The notes under the pieces were generated by a model. The model was not told the origin of the DNA and did no database searches. It was given only the letters and a program-made list of their open reading frames with translations. Below, in pieces: positions 52,804 to 61,909 of a stretch of 64,000 nt of DNA. The stretch is from UBA3824 sp017541145 (GTDB taxonomy: Bacteria; Bacteroidota; Bacteroidia; Bacteroidales; UBA3824), in NCBI GenBank assembly GCA_947168365.1, contig CAMVLO010000006.1, positions 33,282 through 97,281 on the forward strand, read 5' to 3'. The translations under genes and the position numbers were made by a program. How positions within the stretch are numbered: position 1 is the first letter of the stretch; each line of letters starts with the position of its first letter.

Positions 52804-53676
52804 CTATAAAGCTAATTTTTTCTTGGTCTTCTTTTCCGCAGGATGTGCAGCACTGTCCTGAGACAAAACCATATCGTAGAAATCGTTGAAAGCATCTACG
52901 TAAGTTTCCAAATTGTGATAACCCAAGAAAGGTTTTCCACAAGTTTTGGCGTACTCTTCTACCTGAGGATTGATTTCCGGGCTGCCTTGAATGACAGCAT
53001 CAGACATATTAATTGATAGTTTTGAAAGGTTTACAAAATCAGGATTGTCTTTTACAACTTCCAAATCCTTGTCGTTTACACCGTCAACTTTCAATTTTTT
53101 TGCAAAGTTAGCAGGGAAACTTCCGGGATATTCGTCGTTGTAAACCGAATAAACCACTTTGGATTTACTAAACAAAGGATCTTCTTTGAAAGCATTTTTC
53201 AAATAAAGCGGAACCAACGATGTAATCCAACCGTGACAATGTACCAAATCAGGACTCCAACGAAGTTTTTTTACAGTTTCCAACACTCCACGAGCAAAAA
53301 ATATTGCACGCTCGTCATTATCGGTAAAATATTTACCGTCTTTATCGGTTACAATTCCTTTGCGTTGAAAAAAATCTTCGTTGTCGATAAAATAAACCTG
53401 CATTCTGGCAGATTGGATAGAAGCCACTTTAATAATAAGTGAATGATCCGTATCATCGATGATAAGGTTCATACCTGAAAGACGGATTACTTCATGCAGC
53501 TGATTTCTACGCTCATTGATGCATCCGTAACGCGGCATAAAAGCTCGTATTTCTTTTTTCTTATCCTGAATTCCTTGCGGAAGGTATCGGCCGATATATG
53601 ACATATCGGTTTGCGGTAAATAAGGCGTAATTTCTTGCGAAACGAATAAAATTTTCTTCTTTTCCATAAGGCTCAA
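52804..53676 (-). CDS. GT5 N-terminal-domain-only 'glycogen/starch synthase'
   Basis: A 290-residue protein matching only the N-terminal half of glycogen synthase (Glyco_transf_5): KKKILFVSQEITPYLP, YIGRYLPQGI, FMPRYGCINERRNQLHEVIRLSG, PDLVHCHGW. The KxGGL motif that binds the ADP-glucose diphosphate is replaced by TDMSYIG, and the whole C-terminal GT-B domain is missing. It is therefore unlikely to be a working synthase alone. Such short forms are common in Bacteroidota next to DUF4270, so this is a conserved variant and not a fresh truncation. The C-terminus is a lysine-rich tail. A -7 box lies at 53752-53759. Confidence 0.85.
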   Translation of the reverse strand: MSLMEKKKILFVSQEITPYLPQTDMSYIGRYLPQGIQDKKKEIRAFMPRYGCINERRNQLHEVIRLSGMNLIIDDTDHSLIIKVASIQSARMQVYFIDNEDFFQRKGIVTDKDGKYFTDNDERAIFFARGVLETVKKLRWSPDLVHCHGWITSLVPLYLKNAFKEDPLFSKSKVVYSVYNDEYPGSFPANFAKKLKVDGVNDKDLEVVKDNPDFVNLSKLSINMSDAVIQGSPEINPQVEEYAKTCGKPFLGYHNLETYVDAFNDFYDMVLSQDSAAHPAEKKTKKKLAL

Positions 53677-53751
53677 GATTTCTAAAATAGTGATTATTAG
53701 GGCTTTTACTTTATTTTTGCTGTGTTAGAAAAGCCGCATTATTTCTGATTG

Positions 53752-53759
53752 CAAAGATA
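53752..53759 (-). promoter_or_regulatory. -7 box of the GT5-DUF4270-glmS operon
   Basis: TATCTTTG on the minus strand, 75 nt before the start codon. A TTTG lies 23 nt further upstream (53783-53786), a longer spacing than usual. Confidence 0.5.
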
Positions 53760-53837
53760 ATAGTTTTTTTTGGATTTTTTACCAAAAACAAATTCAGTTT
53801 TTTGTGAAAAAAAATTAATGCCCTAATAATCTGTATT

Positions 53838-54947
53838 TTATAATCTATGTTTTGGGATGGTAAATTTAAAATCACTACCTATTCCAGGCATAGATTCAAC
53901 CCATATTCTACCAAAACAAAGCTTTACGAAATGGTATGCGATAGCCAAACCCAGACCTTTTTTGCCTGATTCGTCGCTCATAAAATTTTTGTCGTCGAAT
54001 ATTGACATCGATTGTTCTTGAGTAAGGCCTGCTCCGGTATCATAAACCGTAACACAATAAAAATTAACGGGATCCTCGGTATAGTTTGCTACATCTACAA
54101 TAATATCACCGCCCAATGGAGTAAATTTTACTGCGTTGGAAATCAAGTTTTGAATTACAAGATTTATCAATTTTTTGTCGGCATATACCATGTGGATTCC
54201 CGGTGTTTCGTAAATCATTGTTACAGTTTTTTTCTTGGCATGAGGCATATAAAAATTTATATTCTCCTGAATTACTTGGTCAAGATCAAAACTTGAGAAT
54301 GCCGGAACAACAGAATTATTAATAAGTTTTGAGCGGATTTCCAATTTTTCCAAACGGGAATATACGAAAAAATTATCTTGCTTTATCTGCTCGATGTCTG
54401 CCAACAACTGCTTGTCGGTGGAGGTTTTCAAGATCTTGTCGAATTTTACTTCGTTAAGACGCAGTTTGTCAATAAGTTCGTCGAGAGTGGAAGAATAAAG
54501 TTTGGTTTGAACTTTCATAAATGTTTCCACTTCGGATTTTCCGGTGGCATAAATATCGCGCTGAATCTTCAGTTGCAAATGATTGCTTATTCTTGATATA
54601 AGTTCATCTTGATTGAAAGGTTTTGTGATGTAATCCACTGCGCCAAGCGATAATCCGCGCACTACATCCACATCTTCGGTTAAAGCAGTAACAAAAATTA
54701 CCATAATCTCTGAAGTTTCAGGATACGATTTCAGCTCTGCCAATACTTCAAAACCATCCATCCCCGGCATCGCGATGTCTAAAAGTATTAAATCAGGTTT
54801 CTTTTCTTTTGCAATATCTATACATTGCTTACCATTTTTGGCTATAAATACAACATATCCTTGGTCGAAAAGGATACCATTTAATAATTCCAGGTTGTTC
54901 GGGTTATCATCAACACACAAAATTCTATAACTAGCTTGTTCTGCCAT
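53838..54947 (-). CDS. Response regulator-histidine-kinase-like ATPase fusion
   Basis: A 369-residue cytosolic signalling protein with an N-terminal receiver domain (acidic pocket Asp13-Asp14, phospho-acceptor Asp57 in LLLDIAMPGMDG, Lys109). A ~100-residue helical linker follows, then a C-terminal HATPase domain (N box QNLISNAVKF near 266-275, G1 DTGAGL at 303-308, G2 GLGLA at 331-335). The linker has no histidine between 124 and 235, so no ordinary phospho-acceptor His is visible. It may pass signals by another route or act on a partner kinase. It lies 53 nt after rdgB in the same direction. Confidence 0.85.
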   Translation of the reverse strand: MAEQASYRILCVDDNPNNLELLNGILFDQGYVVFIAKNGKQCIDIAKEKKPDLILLDIAMPGMDGFEVLAELKSYPETSEIMVIFVTALTEDVDVVRGLSLGAVDYITKPFNQDELISRISNHLQLKIQRDIYATGKSEVETFMKVQTKLYSSTLDELIDKLRLNEVKFDKILKTSTDKQLLADIEQIKQDNFFVYSRLEKLEIRSKLINNSVVPAFSSFDLDQVIQENINFYMPHAKKKTVTMIYETPGIHMVYADKKLINLVIQNLISNAVKFTPLGGDIIVDVANYTEDPVNFYCVTVYDTGAGLTQEQSMSIFDDKNFMSDESGKKGLGLAIAYHFVKLCFGRIWVESMPGIGSDFKFTIPKHRL

Positions 54948-55000
54948 ATTAGTAATTGTAATATTCTACAAGATTAATAATTTTCAAATATAAAACTTTT

Positions 55001-55573
55001 TTAATAGTCCAACAAAAATTTTCCCATTTTTTTTAATGCCATGCCTCTGTGGGAAATTTTGTTTTTTTCGTCGGCAGTCATCTCTGCCATTGTAATTTTG
55101 TAACCTTCGGGTTGAAATATCGGATCGTATCCAAATCCCTGATTACCACGTTTTTCTCTTGTAATTATTCCGTTTACATAACCTTCAAAATGATAAATTT
55201 TACCATCCAAAATCAATACGACTTCGGTATGAAATCTTGCTTTGCGGTTGTCTTCGCATTTCAGATTTTCCAAAAGAAGTCGCATATTATCTTCCGGATT
55301 TTTTTGCTGACCGGCATATCTTGCGCTGTAAACTCCGGGAGCTCCGTTCAATGCTTCCACTTCCAGACCGGTATCATCCGAAAAACAATTCAAATGATAC
55401 TTATCCCAAAGATACATCGCCTTTTCTTCTGCATTTTCAAAAATAGTTTCGTGGGTTTCCGGCAAATCGTCAAAACAATTGATATCCTTCAACGAAATTA
55501 TTTTATGATTTTTTACAATGTCTTGAGCCTCAGATAGCTTTCCGGCATTATTTGTAGCAAAAACTAAGTCCAT
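55001..55573 (-). CDS. rdgB: Non-canonical purine NTP pyrophosphatase (RdgB/HAM1)
   Basis: This cytosolic enzyme hydrolyses ITP, dITP and XTP to the monophosphates, keeping deaminated purines out of DNA and RNA. The 190 residues start with the substrate motif FATNNAGKLSEA (4-15), carry the catalytic acidic region FSDDTGLEVEALNGAPGVYSAR and GFGYDPIF, and end with the family's KISHRGMALKKM. It lies 20 nt downstream of the SprB-repeat gene and 53 nt upstream of the REC-HATPase gene. Confidence 0.97.
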   Translation of the reverse strand: MDLVFATNNAGKLSEAQDIVKNHKIISLKDINCFDDLPETHETIFENAEEKAMYLWDKYHLNCFSDDTGLEVEALNGAPGVYSARYAGQQKNPEDNMRLLLENLKCEDNRKARFHTEVVLILDGKIYHFEGYVNGIITREKRGNQGFGYDPIFQPEGYKITMAEMTADEKNKISHRGMALKKMGKFLLDY

Positions 55574-55593
55574 TTTTCTATTTTTTTCTTAAA

Positions 55594-58197
55594 TTATTCT
55601 TCTGCAAAGATAATCTCTTTTTCTGATTTACAACCATTTTTGTCTGTTACAATTATGTAATACTCTCCGACAGACATCTGTTTGCGCTTGAAATCGTGGT
55701 ATCCGTCGTTCCAACGAATTTGATACGGGAATGTTCCGCCCGAAACAGAAACTTCTGCCGTACCGTCCGGCTTGTTTGGTGTTGGCTTTTGAGATTTTAC
55801 ATCTATTGTAATTTCGGGTTTCTTAACAATCTCAAAATCCTTTGTAACAATACATCCGGCTTGGTCGATAATTGTAGCAGTATATTTTCCGGGTTTCATT
55901 CCTTGTTGCGACGGAGTTTCAGAACCGTCTGAAATTTTGTATTCGTAACCCGGAACACCACCTGAAACCACAATTCTATAATGTCCGTCATCCGAATCGG
56001 AACATGTTGTACCCGAAGTTTCGATGTTAACATACAAATCCTTGTCAGGCTGAGTAACTGAAGCAGACTTTTCTACAAGACAATTATCTGAATCATAAAC
56101 TTTTACAGTATAATTACCTGCCGAAAGATTTCTGTGAACAGAAGAATTATCGTTGTTTTCCCAAACGTAACGATAAGGAGCTTTGCCTCCGGAAACCTTT
56201 GCTGTAAGACTTCCCATTTTTTTGCCATGACACGGCGAATTTTCTGCCTCGATTTCCACTTCGGGAGCAGTTTCGGGTTCTGATACTATAACGGTTTCTA
56301 TCACCGAACAATTGTTATGATCCGTAAGTTTTAGATTATAATCTCCGGCCTTGATGTTTTCGAGGTTCTCGGTCTTGATTCTGTTGTTCCAAACAAATGT
56401 ATAAGGACCTACACCGCCAACTCCTTCGGCTTTTATCTGACCGTTGCTACCGCCTTTGCATGTAACATCTGTAACAGTATAATGAACAGAAAGTACATTT
56501 GGAGGTGCTGTAATTGTAAACGATTTTGTAATTGAACATTTATGAGCATCTTTTATTGTAACATGATAAACTCCCGGCGAAACATTTACGATGTCCTTAC
56601 TTGCCTGATCGTTGCTCCAAGAATATGTGTAACCCGGACTTCCACCCGTAACTTTCAGTGTAATACTTCCGTTGCTGCCGCCCGAACATGTTACATGTTT
56701 TACATCGCCGGTAGCTTCCAAAACTTTTTCAGGCTGTCGGATGTCGGCAGTGCGTTCTATTACACAGCCCCATTTGTCGGTAACTTTCATGTTATAATTT
56801 CCTGACATCAAATTTTCTACATGTTGGTCAACAACTTTGCCGTTGAGTTCAAATTTATATGGAGCATCACCGCCTTGAATATCAAATGTCAACGCACCTT
56901 TGGCTTCTCCGAAACAAGGAGAATGTTCTACCTTCGGAGAAAATTGCAGAGGAATTTGCGGCGCAGTAACTTGCACAGAATCCCAAACAAAACATCGTTG
57001 AGCATCTTTCACGATACAACCGTAAATACCTGTACCTTTGCCGCTAAGCTCAGGTGCTTCGGTATCATCAGACCAAACTATATAATAAGGTGCAGTTCCG
57101 CCGTCCACAATTGCTTTCAATGTAGCATCGTGATCGCCATAACATCGGATATTACGATAATCAATTTTAAGAGTCAAATCTTTTGAAGGTTCATTAATTT
57201 CAATAGATTTTGTTTGTTTAAGACCTTTGCTGTCTGTAACTTCCACCGTATAAGTTCCGGCTTTAAGGCTATCAAGTTTTCTGCCTTTTTTGCCGTGCGA
57301 CCAAATATATTTATAATCAGGAGTTCCGCCCGAAACATTTACTTGTATCGAACCCGTATTTTTTCCTTTACAATTAACATCTTGCTTTTCCAAAGTTACA
57401 ACCATCGGTTGCCGGTACTGATAACGAATTATTGTAACATTTCCTTTTGTATCAGCCTCAGCCTCAAGCACGGGGATACCGTTTTTCTTAGCATACCAAC
57501 GATAATAAACAGTACGATTCTTACTAGAAAATTCCGGAGCAGGAGTCCAACCCATAAGATGAGAATTTTTATAAGCAATCATTTTTTTGTAAACCGTATT
57601 TTTTTCACGCAAAGCCTGATACGTATCGGTAGGCGTTTTAATTGTAGCACATGTATCAAATACCGACTGATAACTCAAATCCAAATCTATCCTTACCGAA
57701 TCGGCAAACTGTGCTAAACCATAACTTGAAACAAACCGCTTACTAATACTGTCACTCACCACAGTACCAACTTTCAGAGGAAACTTGTAACGAACCATAT
57801 CTGTAGGGAAAACCAAAACCACAGCGGCTTTCAAACCGAGATAATCATTGATAATTCCCTGCATGCGAACCTTAGAAGAATCAATTGTAAGAAACTCCAT
57901 ATTTTTCTTAGTTTGAAATTTTACAATTTCAGCATTCGGAAAAAGATTTCCGTAACGGCTACGGTTTTTAGAATAAAAACGTACAGTATCAAAACTTTCC
58001 GGACTATAAGACGAAATATCCCAATTCATCTTATCCAATTTATCCACAGTCATTTGTCCGGGGCTAAAATACTTAACGGCATAAATATAACCATCGCCGT
58101 TGTGTGCAAAATCATCGTAACCTATCTCTACCTGAGCAGAGACAAATTGCATTTGACAAAACAACAATACCAATACGACAAATAATTTCTTCAGCAT
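55594..58197 (-). CDS. Large secreted protein with eight SprB-type repeats
   Basis: An 867-residue exported protein starting at ATG 58197, which gives a proper signal peptide (MLKKLFVVLVLLFCQMQFVSAQ); the longer frame adds an 89-residue stretch with no family support. Residues ~20-270 form a unique N-terminal domain. From ~275 to the end I count eight repeats of about 75 residues with the SprB pattern (C.G...G...V.GG..PY.Y.W......L..G.Y.V.V.D...C). No T9SS sorting domain follows; it ends KNGCKSEKEIIFAEE. SprB is the gliding adhesin of Flavobacterium; this shorter protein may be a cell-surface adhesin. It is divergent from porE. Confidence 0.82.
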   Translation of the reverse strand: MLKKLFVVLVLLFCQMQFVSAQVEIGYDDFAHNGDGYIYAVKYFSPGQMTVDKLDKMNWDISSYSPESFDTVRFYSKNRSRYGNLFPNAEIVKFQTKKNMEFLTIDSSKVRMQGIINDYLGLKAAVVLVFPTDMVRYKFPLKVGTVVSDSISKRFVSSYGLAQFADSVRIDLDLSYQSVFDTCATIKTPTDTYQALREKNTVYKKMIAYKNSHLMGWTPAPEFSSKNRTVYYRWYAKKNGIPVLEAEADTKGNVTIIRYQYRQPMVVTLEKQDVNCKGKNTGSIQVNVSGGTPDYKYIWSHGKKGRKLDSLKAGTYTVEVTDSKGLKQTKSIEINEPSKDLTLKIDYRNIRCYGDHDATLKAIVDGGTAPYYIVWSDDTEAPELSGKGTGIYGCIVKDAQRCFVWDSVQVTAPQIPLQFSPKVEHSPCFGEAKGALTFDIQGGDAPYKFELNGKVVDQHVENLMSGNYNMKVTDKWGCVIERTADIRQPEKVLEATGDVKHVTCSGGSNGSITLKVTGGSPGYTYSWSNDQASKDIVNVSPGVYHVTIKDAHKCSITKSFTITAPPNVLSVHYTVTDVTCKGGSNGQIKAEGVGGVGPYTFVWNNRIKTENLENIKAGDYNLKLTDHNNCSVIETVIVSEPETAPEVEIEAENSPCHGKKMGSLTAKVSGGKAPYRYVWENNDNSSVHRNLSAGNYTVKVYDSDNCLVEKSASVTQPDKDLYVNIETSGTTCSDSDDGHYRIVVSGGVPGYEYKISDGSETPSQQGMKPGKYTATIIDQAGCIVTKDFEIVKKPEITIDVKSQKPTPNKPDGTAEVSVSGGTFPYQIRWNDGYHDFKRKQMSVGEYYIIVTDKNGCKSEKEIIFAEE

Positions 58198-58373
58198 AGT
58201 AAATAATAAATGGTTTGAAATTTGATATATGCGAAGTAAATAAAAAATTTTGATGAAAAACATAATTCGTACAATTAAATAAAAAAAACTAAAAAATATT
58301 TTCATAGACAAAAAAAAAAAACAATATTTGCTAAATATTTCAGTAAAACAACAATAAAAAAAAGTTATATGAG

Positions 58374-60371
58374 ATGCACTATATAATTTTAGCAGCTGCT
58401 CTAACGGCGGCGACAATTGCATCGGTGCCTGCAATTGCACAAAACAAAAAAGTAGACAAAGCACTAACCTACTTCAACAGCGGAGAATATACCAAATGTC
58501 GGGATATGCTCATAAAGTATTATCCCAAGGTAAAAGACAAACCGACTCGCGGACAAGTTTCATTCTATATCGGAGAGTGCAGCCGAAACATGAGCGACTC
58601 CCGTAACGCTGAAAGATGGTACAGAAAAGCTGTTCAAGTAAAATATTCCAACCCGTTGGCAACATTGTACTTAGCAGACGCCCTGAAAATGAAAGGCAAC
58701 TACGAAGACGCATCAGCACAATACAGTGCTTATCATGACCTTGTACCCGATGATGCAAGAGGCGAACAAGGTGTACAAGACTGTGAACTTGCTCAAAAAT
58801 GGATGCAAAACCCAACCAGATACATCACATGGAATGCCCGCTGGCTAAACGACAAAGAATCAGACTTTGCACCATGCTTTGGACAAGACAGTACCGAGAT
58901 TTACTATACCTCAGCAAGAGAATCAGCCAAAGGAAACGAGAAAAACGCAAACTCAGGAACCAACTACACTGATATCTATCAATCGGTAAAAGACAAAAAA
59001 GGGAAATGGTCGATACCGGTGCCGGTAGAAGGCGCAGTAAACTCAGCATTCGACGAAGGTTCGCCATTCGTAACATCAGACGGTCAAACGATGTATTTTA
59101 CATCATGTAAGAATCTGAAAGGCAAATCGTTGGGATGCAGAATCTACATGGCGACTTTAGAAGACGGCAAATGGGTAAACCCCGAAGAAGTAGTATTATT
59201 CAACGACAGTAGCGTATCCGTAGGACATCCGTGCCTAAGTCCCGATGAAAAAACATTATATTTTGCATCAGACAAAGACGGCGGATTCGGCGGCAAAGAT
59301 ATTTGGAAATCAACACGCCAAGGCAGAAACAGCTGGTCAACACCCGAAAACATGGGCGGCAACATCAACACCAAAGGCGACGATGTATTTCCATTTGAAG
59401 CACCAGACGGCAAATTCTACTTCTCATCAAACGGAAGAGGTGGCATGGGCGGTCTTGACATCTTTAAATACTACAAAAACAAAGAAGGAAAATACGTAAC
59501 AGAAAATCTCCAATATCCGCTCAACACATACGCCGACGATTTTGGAATACGATTCTTCAAAAACTACCAAAAAGGATACCTCTCCAGCAACAGAGACGGC
59601 TCACGCGGAGATGATATCTGGGGATTCTACTTACCTCCAATACAAGTAAGTATAGAAGGTGTAGTAAAAAACGAAGAAACAACAGTAGTAATCACCGATG
59701 CAAAAGTAAAAATGACAGCATCCGACGGTACGCAATTGGAAACCAAAACCAACAACGCCGGAGCATTCAAATTTCAACTTGCTGAAAACAATGATTACAT
59801 GTTCATAACCGAAAAAGCAGGCTATCTGAAAGGTATCGGCAAAGAAACCACCAAAGGACTCACAGAAAACACCGTCCTGAAAATGGAAATCATGATGACA
59901 CCGCTTGTAAACGTAATCGAAATAGAAAACATCGAATACGATTTCAACCAGGCAACACTTCGTGAAGAATCCAAAGTATCATTGGATGTACTTGTTGACA
60001 TCTTGAACGTAAACAACACAATCACAATAGAACTGAGAGCAAACACCGACTTCAGAGGTAGCGACGAAGCCAACTTGAAACTATCCGAAGCCAGAGCACA
60101 ATCAGTTGTTGACTATTTGATTATCAAAGGAATCGACAAAGACAGACTACAAGCACGAGGCATGGGCGAAACCAACCCAATAACCGTAAGCAAAAAAATA
60201 GCTGCAAAATATCCGTTCCTCAAAGAAGGCGACAAACTGACAGAAGATTTCATCAACAAATTGGAAAACACCCAAGACAAAGAAATCTGTCATCAGCTAA
60301 ACCGTAGAACCGAATTCAAAGTACTGCGTACCGACTTCAAAGAAGACGGAATACCATTCGGCTCAGAATAA
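58374..60371 (+). CDS. porE: PorE-like T9SS protein (TPR, PD40 propeller, regulatory domain, OmpA)
   Basis: A 665-residue exported protein. After a signal peptide (ending in AIAQ) it has TPR-like helices (~27-150), then a PD40/WD40-like propeller (~155-415) with repeats such as PSDE/LSPDEKTLYFASDKDGG and DGKFYFSSNGRGG. A carboxypeptidase-regulatory-like domain (~425-500) and an OmpA peptidoglycan-binding domain (~525-655; YDFNQATL, LSEARAQSVVDYL, NRRTEF) complete it. This four-domain order is that of PorE, which anchors the T9SS to the cell wall. Unlike many homologues no lipobox is visible. Other OmpA-PD40 proteins remain possible. Confidence 0.78.
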   Translation: MHYIILAAALTAATIASVPAIAQNKKVDKALTYFNSGEYTKCRDMLIKYYPKVKDKPTRGQVSFYIGECSRNMSDSRNAERWYRKAVQVKYSNPLATLYLADALKMKGNYEDASAQYSAYHDLVPDDARGEQGVQDCELAQKWMQNPTRYITWNARWLNDKESDFAPCFGQDSTEIYYTSARESAKGNEKNANSGTNYTDIYQSVKDKKGKWSIPVPVEGAVNSAFDEGSPFVTSDGQTMYFTSCKNLKGKSLGCRIYMATLEDGKWVNPEEVVLFNDSSVSVGHPCLSPDEKTLYFASDKDGGFGGKDIWKSTRQGRNSWSTPENMGGNINTKGDDVFPFEAPDGKFYFSSNGRGGMGGLDIFKYYKNKEGKYVTENLQYPLNTYADDFGIRFFKNYQKGYLSSNRDGSRGDDIWGFYLPPIQVSIEGVVKNEETTVVITDAKVKMTASDGTQLETKTNNAGAFKFQLAENNDYMFITEKAGYLKGIGKETTKGLTENTVLKMEIMMTPLVNVIEIENIEYDFNQATLREESKVSLDVLVDILNVNNTITIELRANTDFRGSDEANLKLSEARAQSVVDYLIIKGIDKDRLQARGMGETNPITVSKKIAAKYPFLKEGDKLTEDFINKLENTQDKEICHQLNRRTEFKVLRTDFKEDGIPFGSE

Positions 60372-60487
60372 AAACAGAAATAACAGAAAAATAACAAAAA
60401 AGAACAGAACAAAAGAAACAAAATTACGTTTTTTGATAAACGGAACAAACAAAAAAATACTAACAAAAACAAAAAACCATAAAAACT

Positions 60488-60925
60488 ATGGAAACCGAAT
60501 TAGACAGCAGAATCATCGAATTCATACACAACCATCACGTGCTGACATTGGCATCCTGCGCACGCAATCAGCCATATTGTTGCAACTGTTACTACGCATT
60601 CGATGAAAACGAAAACTACTTTGTAGTAAAAATCAACGAAGGCACACGACACGGCCAAGAAATCAACCAAAATTCTGCAATTGCCGGCACCATAGTATTG
60701 GAAACCGACGAAGTAGGGAAAATACAAGGTCTGCAATTTACCGGCAAAGGAATCTACTACACAGGCAAAGATTTAGAAAACGCCAAAACAACCTACCTCA
60801 AGAAGTACCCGTTCTCGTTGGCAGTACCCGGCGAATACCTGATATTGGTACCAAACTTCTACAAGTTTACCGACAACAGGTTTGGAATAGGTAAAAAATT
60901 GACTTGGAACAAAATCAATAAGTAA
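60488..60925 (+). CDS. Pyridoxamine 5'-phosphate oxidase-like protein (YhbP family)
   Basis: A 145-residue cytosolic protein with the split-barrel FMN-binding fold pattern: LDSRIIEFIHNHHVLTLASC, YCCNCYYAFDENENYFVV, then GTRHGQEINQNSAIAGTI. It is nearest to the YhbP/UPF0306 subgroup, whose biochemical role is unsettled; a flavin or heme function is possible. Two or three cysteines cluster near 24-36. The 116-nt gap after porE is A-rich and holds no clear promoter. It is probably co-transcribed with the lipoprotein gene 19 nt downstream. Confidence 0.82.
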   Translation: METELDSRIIEFIHNHHVLTLASCARNQPYCCNCYYAFDENENYFVVKINEGTRHGQEINQNSAIAGTIVLETDEVGKIQGLQFTGKGIYYTGKDLENAKTTYLKKYPFSLAVPGEYLILVPNFYKFTDNRFGIGKKLTWNKINK

Positions 60926-60944
60926 AATCAAATATCAAAAAATT

Positions 60945-61835
60945 ATGAAATTAATTTCAAAAACATTAGGAATTGCAGTAACAGCTTCGGCATTACTCAG
61001 CATTCAAGCATGCACAAATAGCAGCAACAACAATCAAGGTCAAACACCACAAGAACCGACACAAGAAATTCAAGAAGCAGAAAATACAACATTCTACCTG
61101 TTGCCTTCTCCTGAAGACTTTTTCGCATTTTCAGCCGAAAAACTGAAATACTCTTCTGTATTGCTCAACGCTACAGAAAAATCAAGCGAATACATCGACA
61201 GCAGAAGCCAAGAACTCAACTTCGGAATCTATTGTGCAGACATGGCATATTGTGCAGTCAACGGTCAATACCAAGACGCTACAAAATATCTCAACACACT
61301 AAAAGACATGTCAGCAAAACTCGGTCTTGAAACCGTATTCACACAAGCACTTGCCAACCGTGTTGACCAATACATCCAAAACAAGGACTCTCTAAAACAA
61401 ATAGCAAACGATGCTTATTTCGACATCAAAAAAGCCCTTGAAACTCAAAGCAAAAACGCTACAATTGCGCAAATATCTGCCGGAGGTTGGATAGAATGTA
61501 TGTATATCATCACCAATTCAATAGACAACTTCTCTACAACAGATATCAATATCCGCAAAATAGCAGACGAAAAAGTAGTTTTTGAAAGTCTCGTAGCATA
61601 CCTCGAACAATTCAAAAACAAACCCGGAGTACAAGAAACAATCGACATCTTCAAACCAGTAGAAGAAGCATACCAAAAATTGGAAGTTGTAGTAACAGAA
61701 AACAATTCTGTAAAAACAAACTCGGATGCAATAGTACTCGGCGGCAATCAAAAAATCGAAATCAGCGAAGACAATTTCAATGTATTGAGAACAAGAATCG
61801 CAGAAATTAGAAAAATGTTAACAAACAATAAATAA
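60945..61835 (+). CDS. Helical lipoprotein of unknown function
   Basis: A 296-residue exported protein with a lipobox IQAC (Cys at about 23) and a short Asn/Gln/Ser linker. The mature region is almost entirely predicted helix (SPEDFFAFSAEKLKYSSVLLN..., KIEISEDNFNVLRTRIAEIRKM). I do not recognise the family. It starts 19 nt after the PNPOx-like gene, suggesting a shared transcript. No catalytic motif is visible. Confidence 0.65.
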   Translation: MKLISKTLGIAVTASALLSIQACTNSSNNNQGQTPQEPTQEIQEAENTTFYLLPSPEDFFAFSAEKLKYSSVLLNATEKSSEYIDSRSQELNFGIYCADMAYCAVNGQYQDATKYLNTLKDMSAKLGLETVFTQALANRVDQYIQNKDSLKQIANDAYFDIKKALETQSKNATIAQISAGGWIECMYIITNSIDNFSTTDINIRKIADEKVVFESLVAYLEQFKNKPGVQETIDIFKPVEEAYQKLEVVVTENNSVKTNSDAIVLGGNQKIEISEDNFNVLRTRIAEIRKMLTNNK

Positions 61836-61909
61836 CTAATAAAATATAAAACATAAAAAATAATAAGCCGACGTTCAGCGTTCTAAAAGAAAATTTATAA
61901 AAAAAGAAT

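Noticed and set aside
58198..58464. 89-residue N-terminal extension of the SprB-repeat protein
   Set aside because: It has low-complexity hydrophobic sequence, and ATG 58197 gives a clean signal peptide.
60372..60487. Small gene between porE and the PNPOx-like gene
   Set aside because: The gap is A-rich with frequent stops and only a weak hairpin near 60427; nothing codes.
61836..61909. Short CGTTCAGCGTTC direct repeat between the lipoprotein and secreted-protein genes
   Set aside because: Only two 5-6 bp copies; it is not distinguishable from chance.
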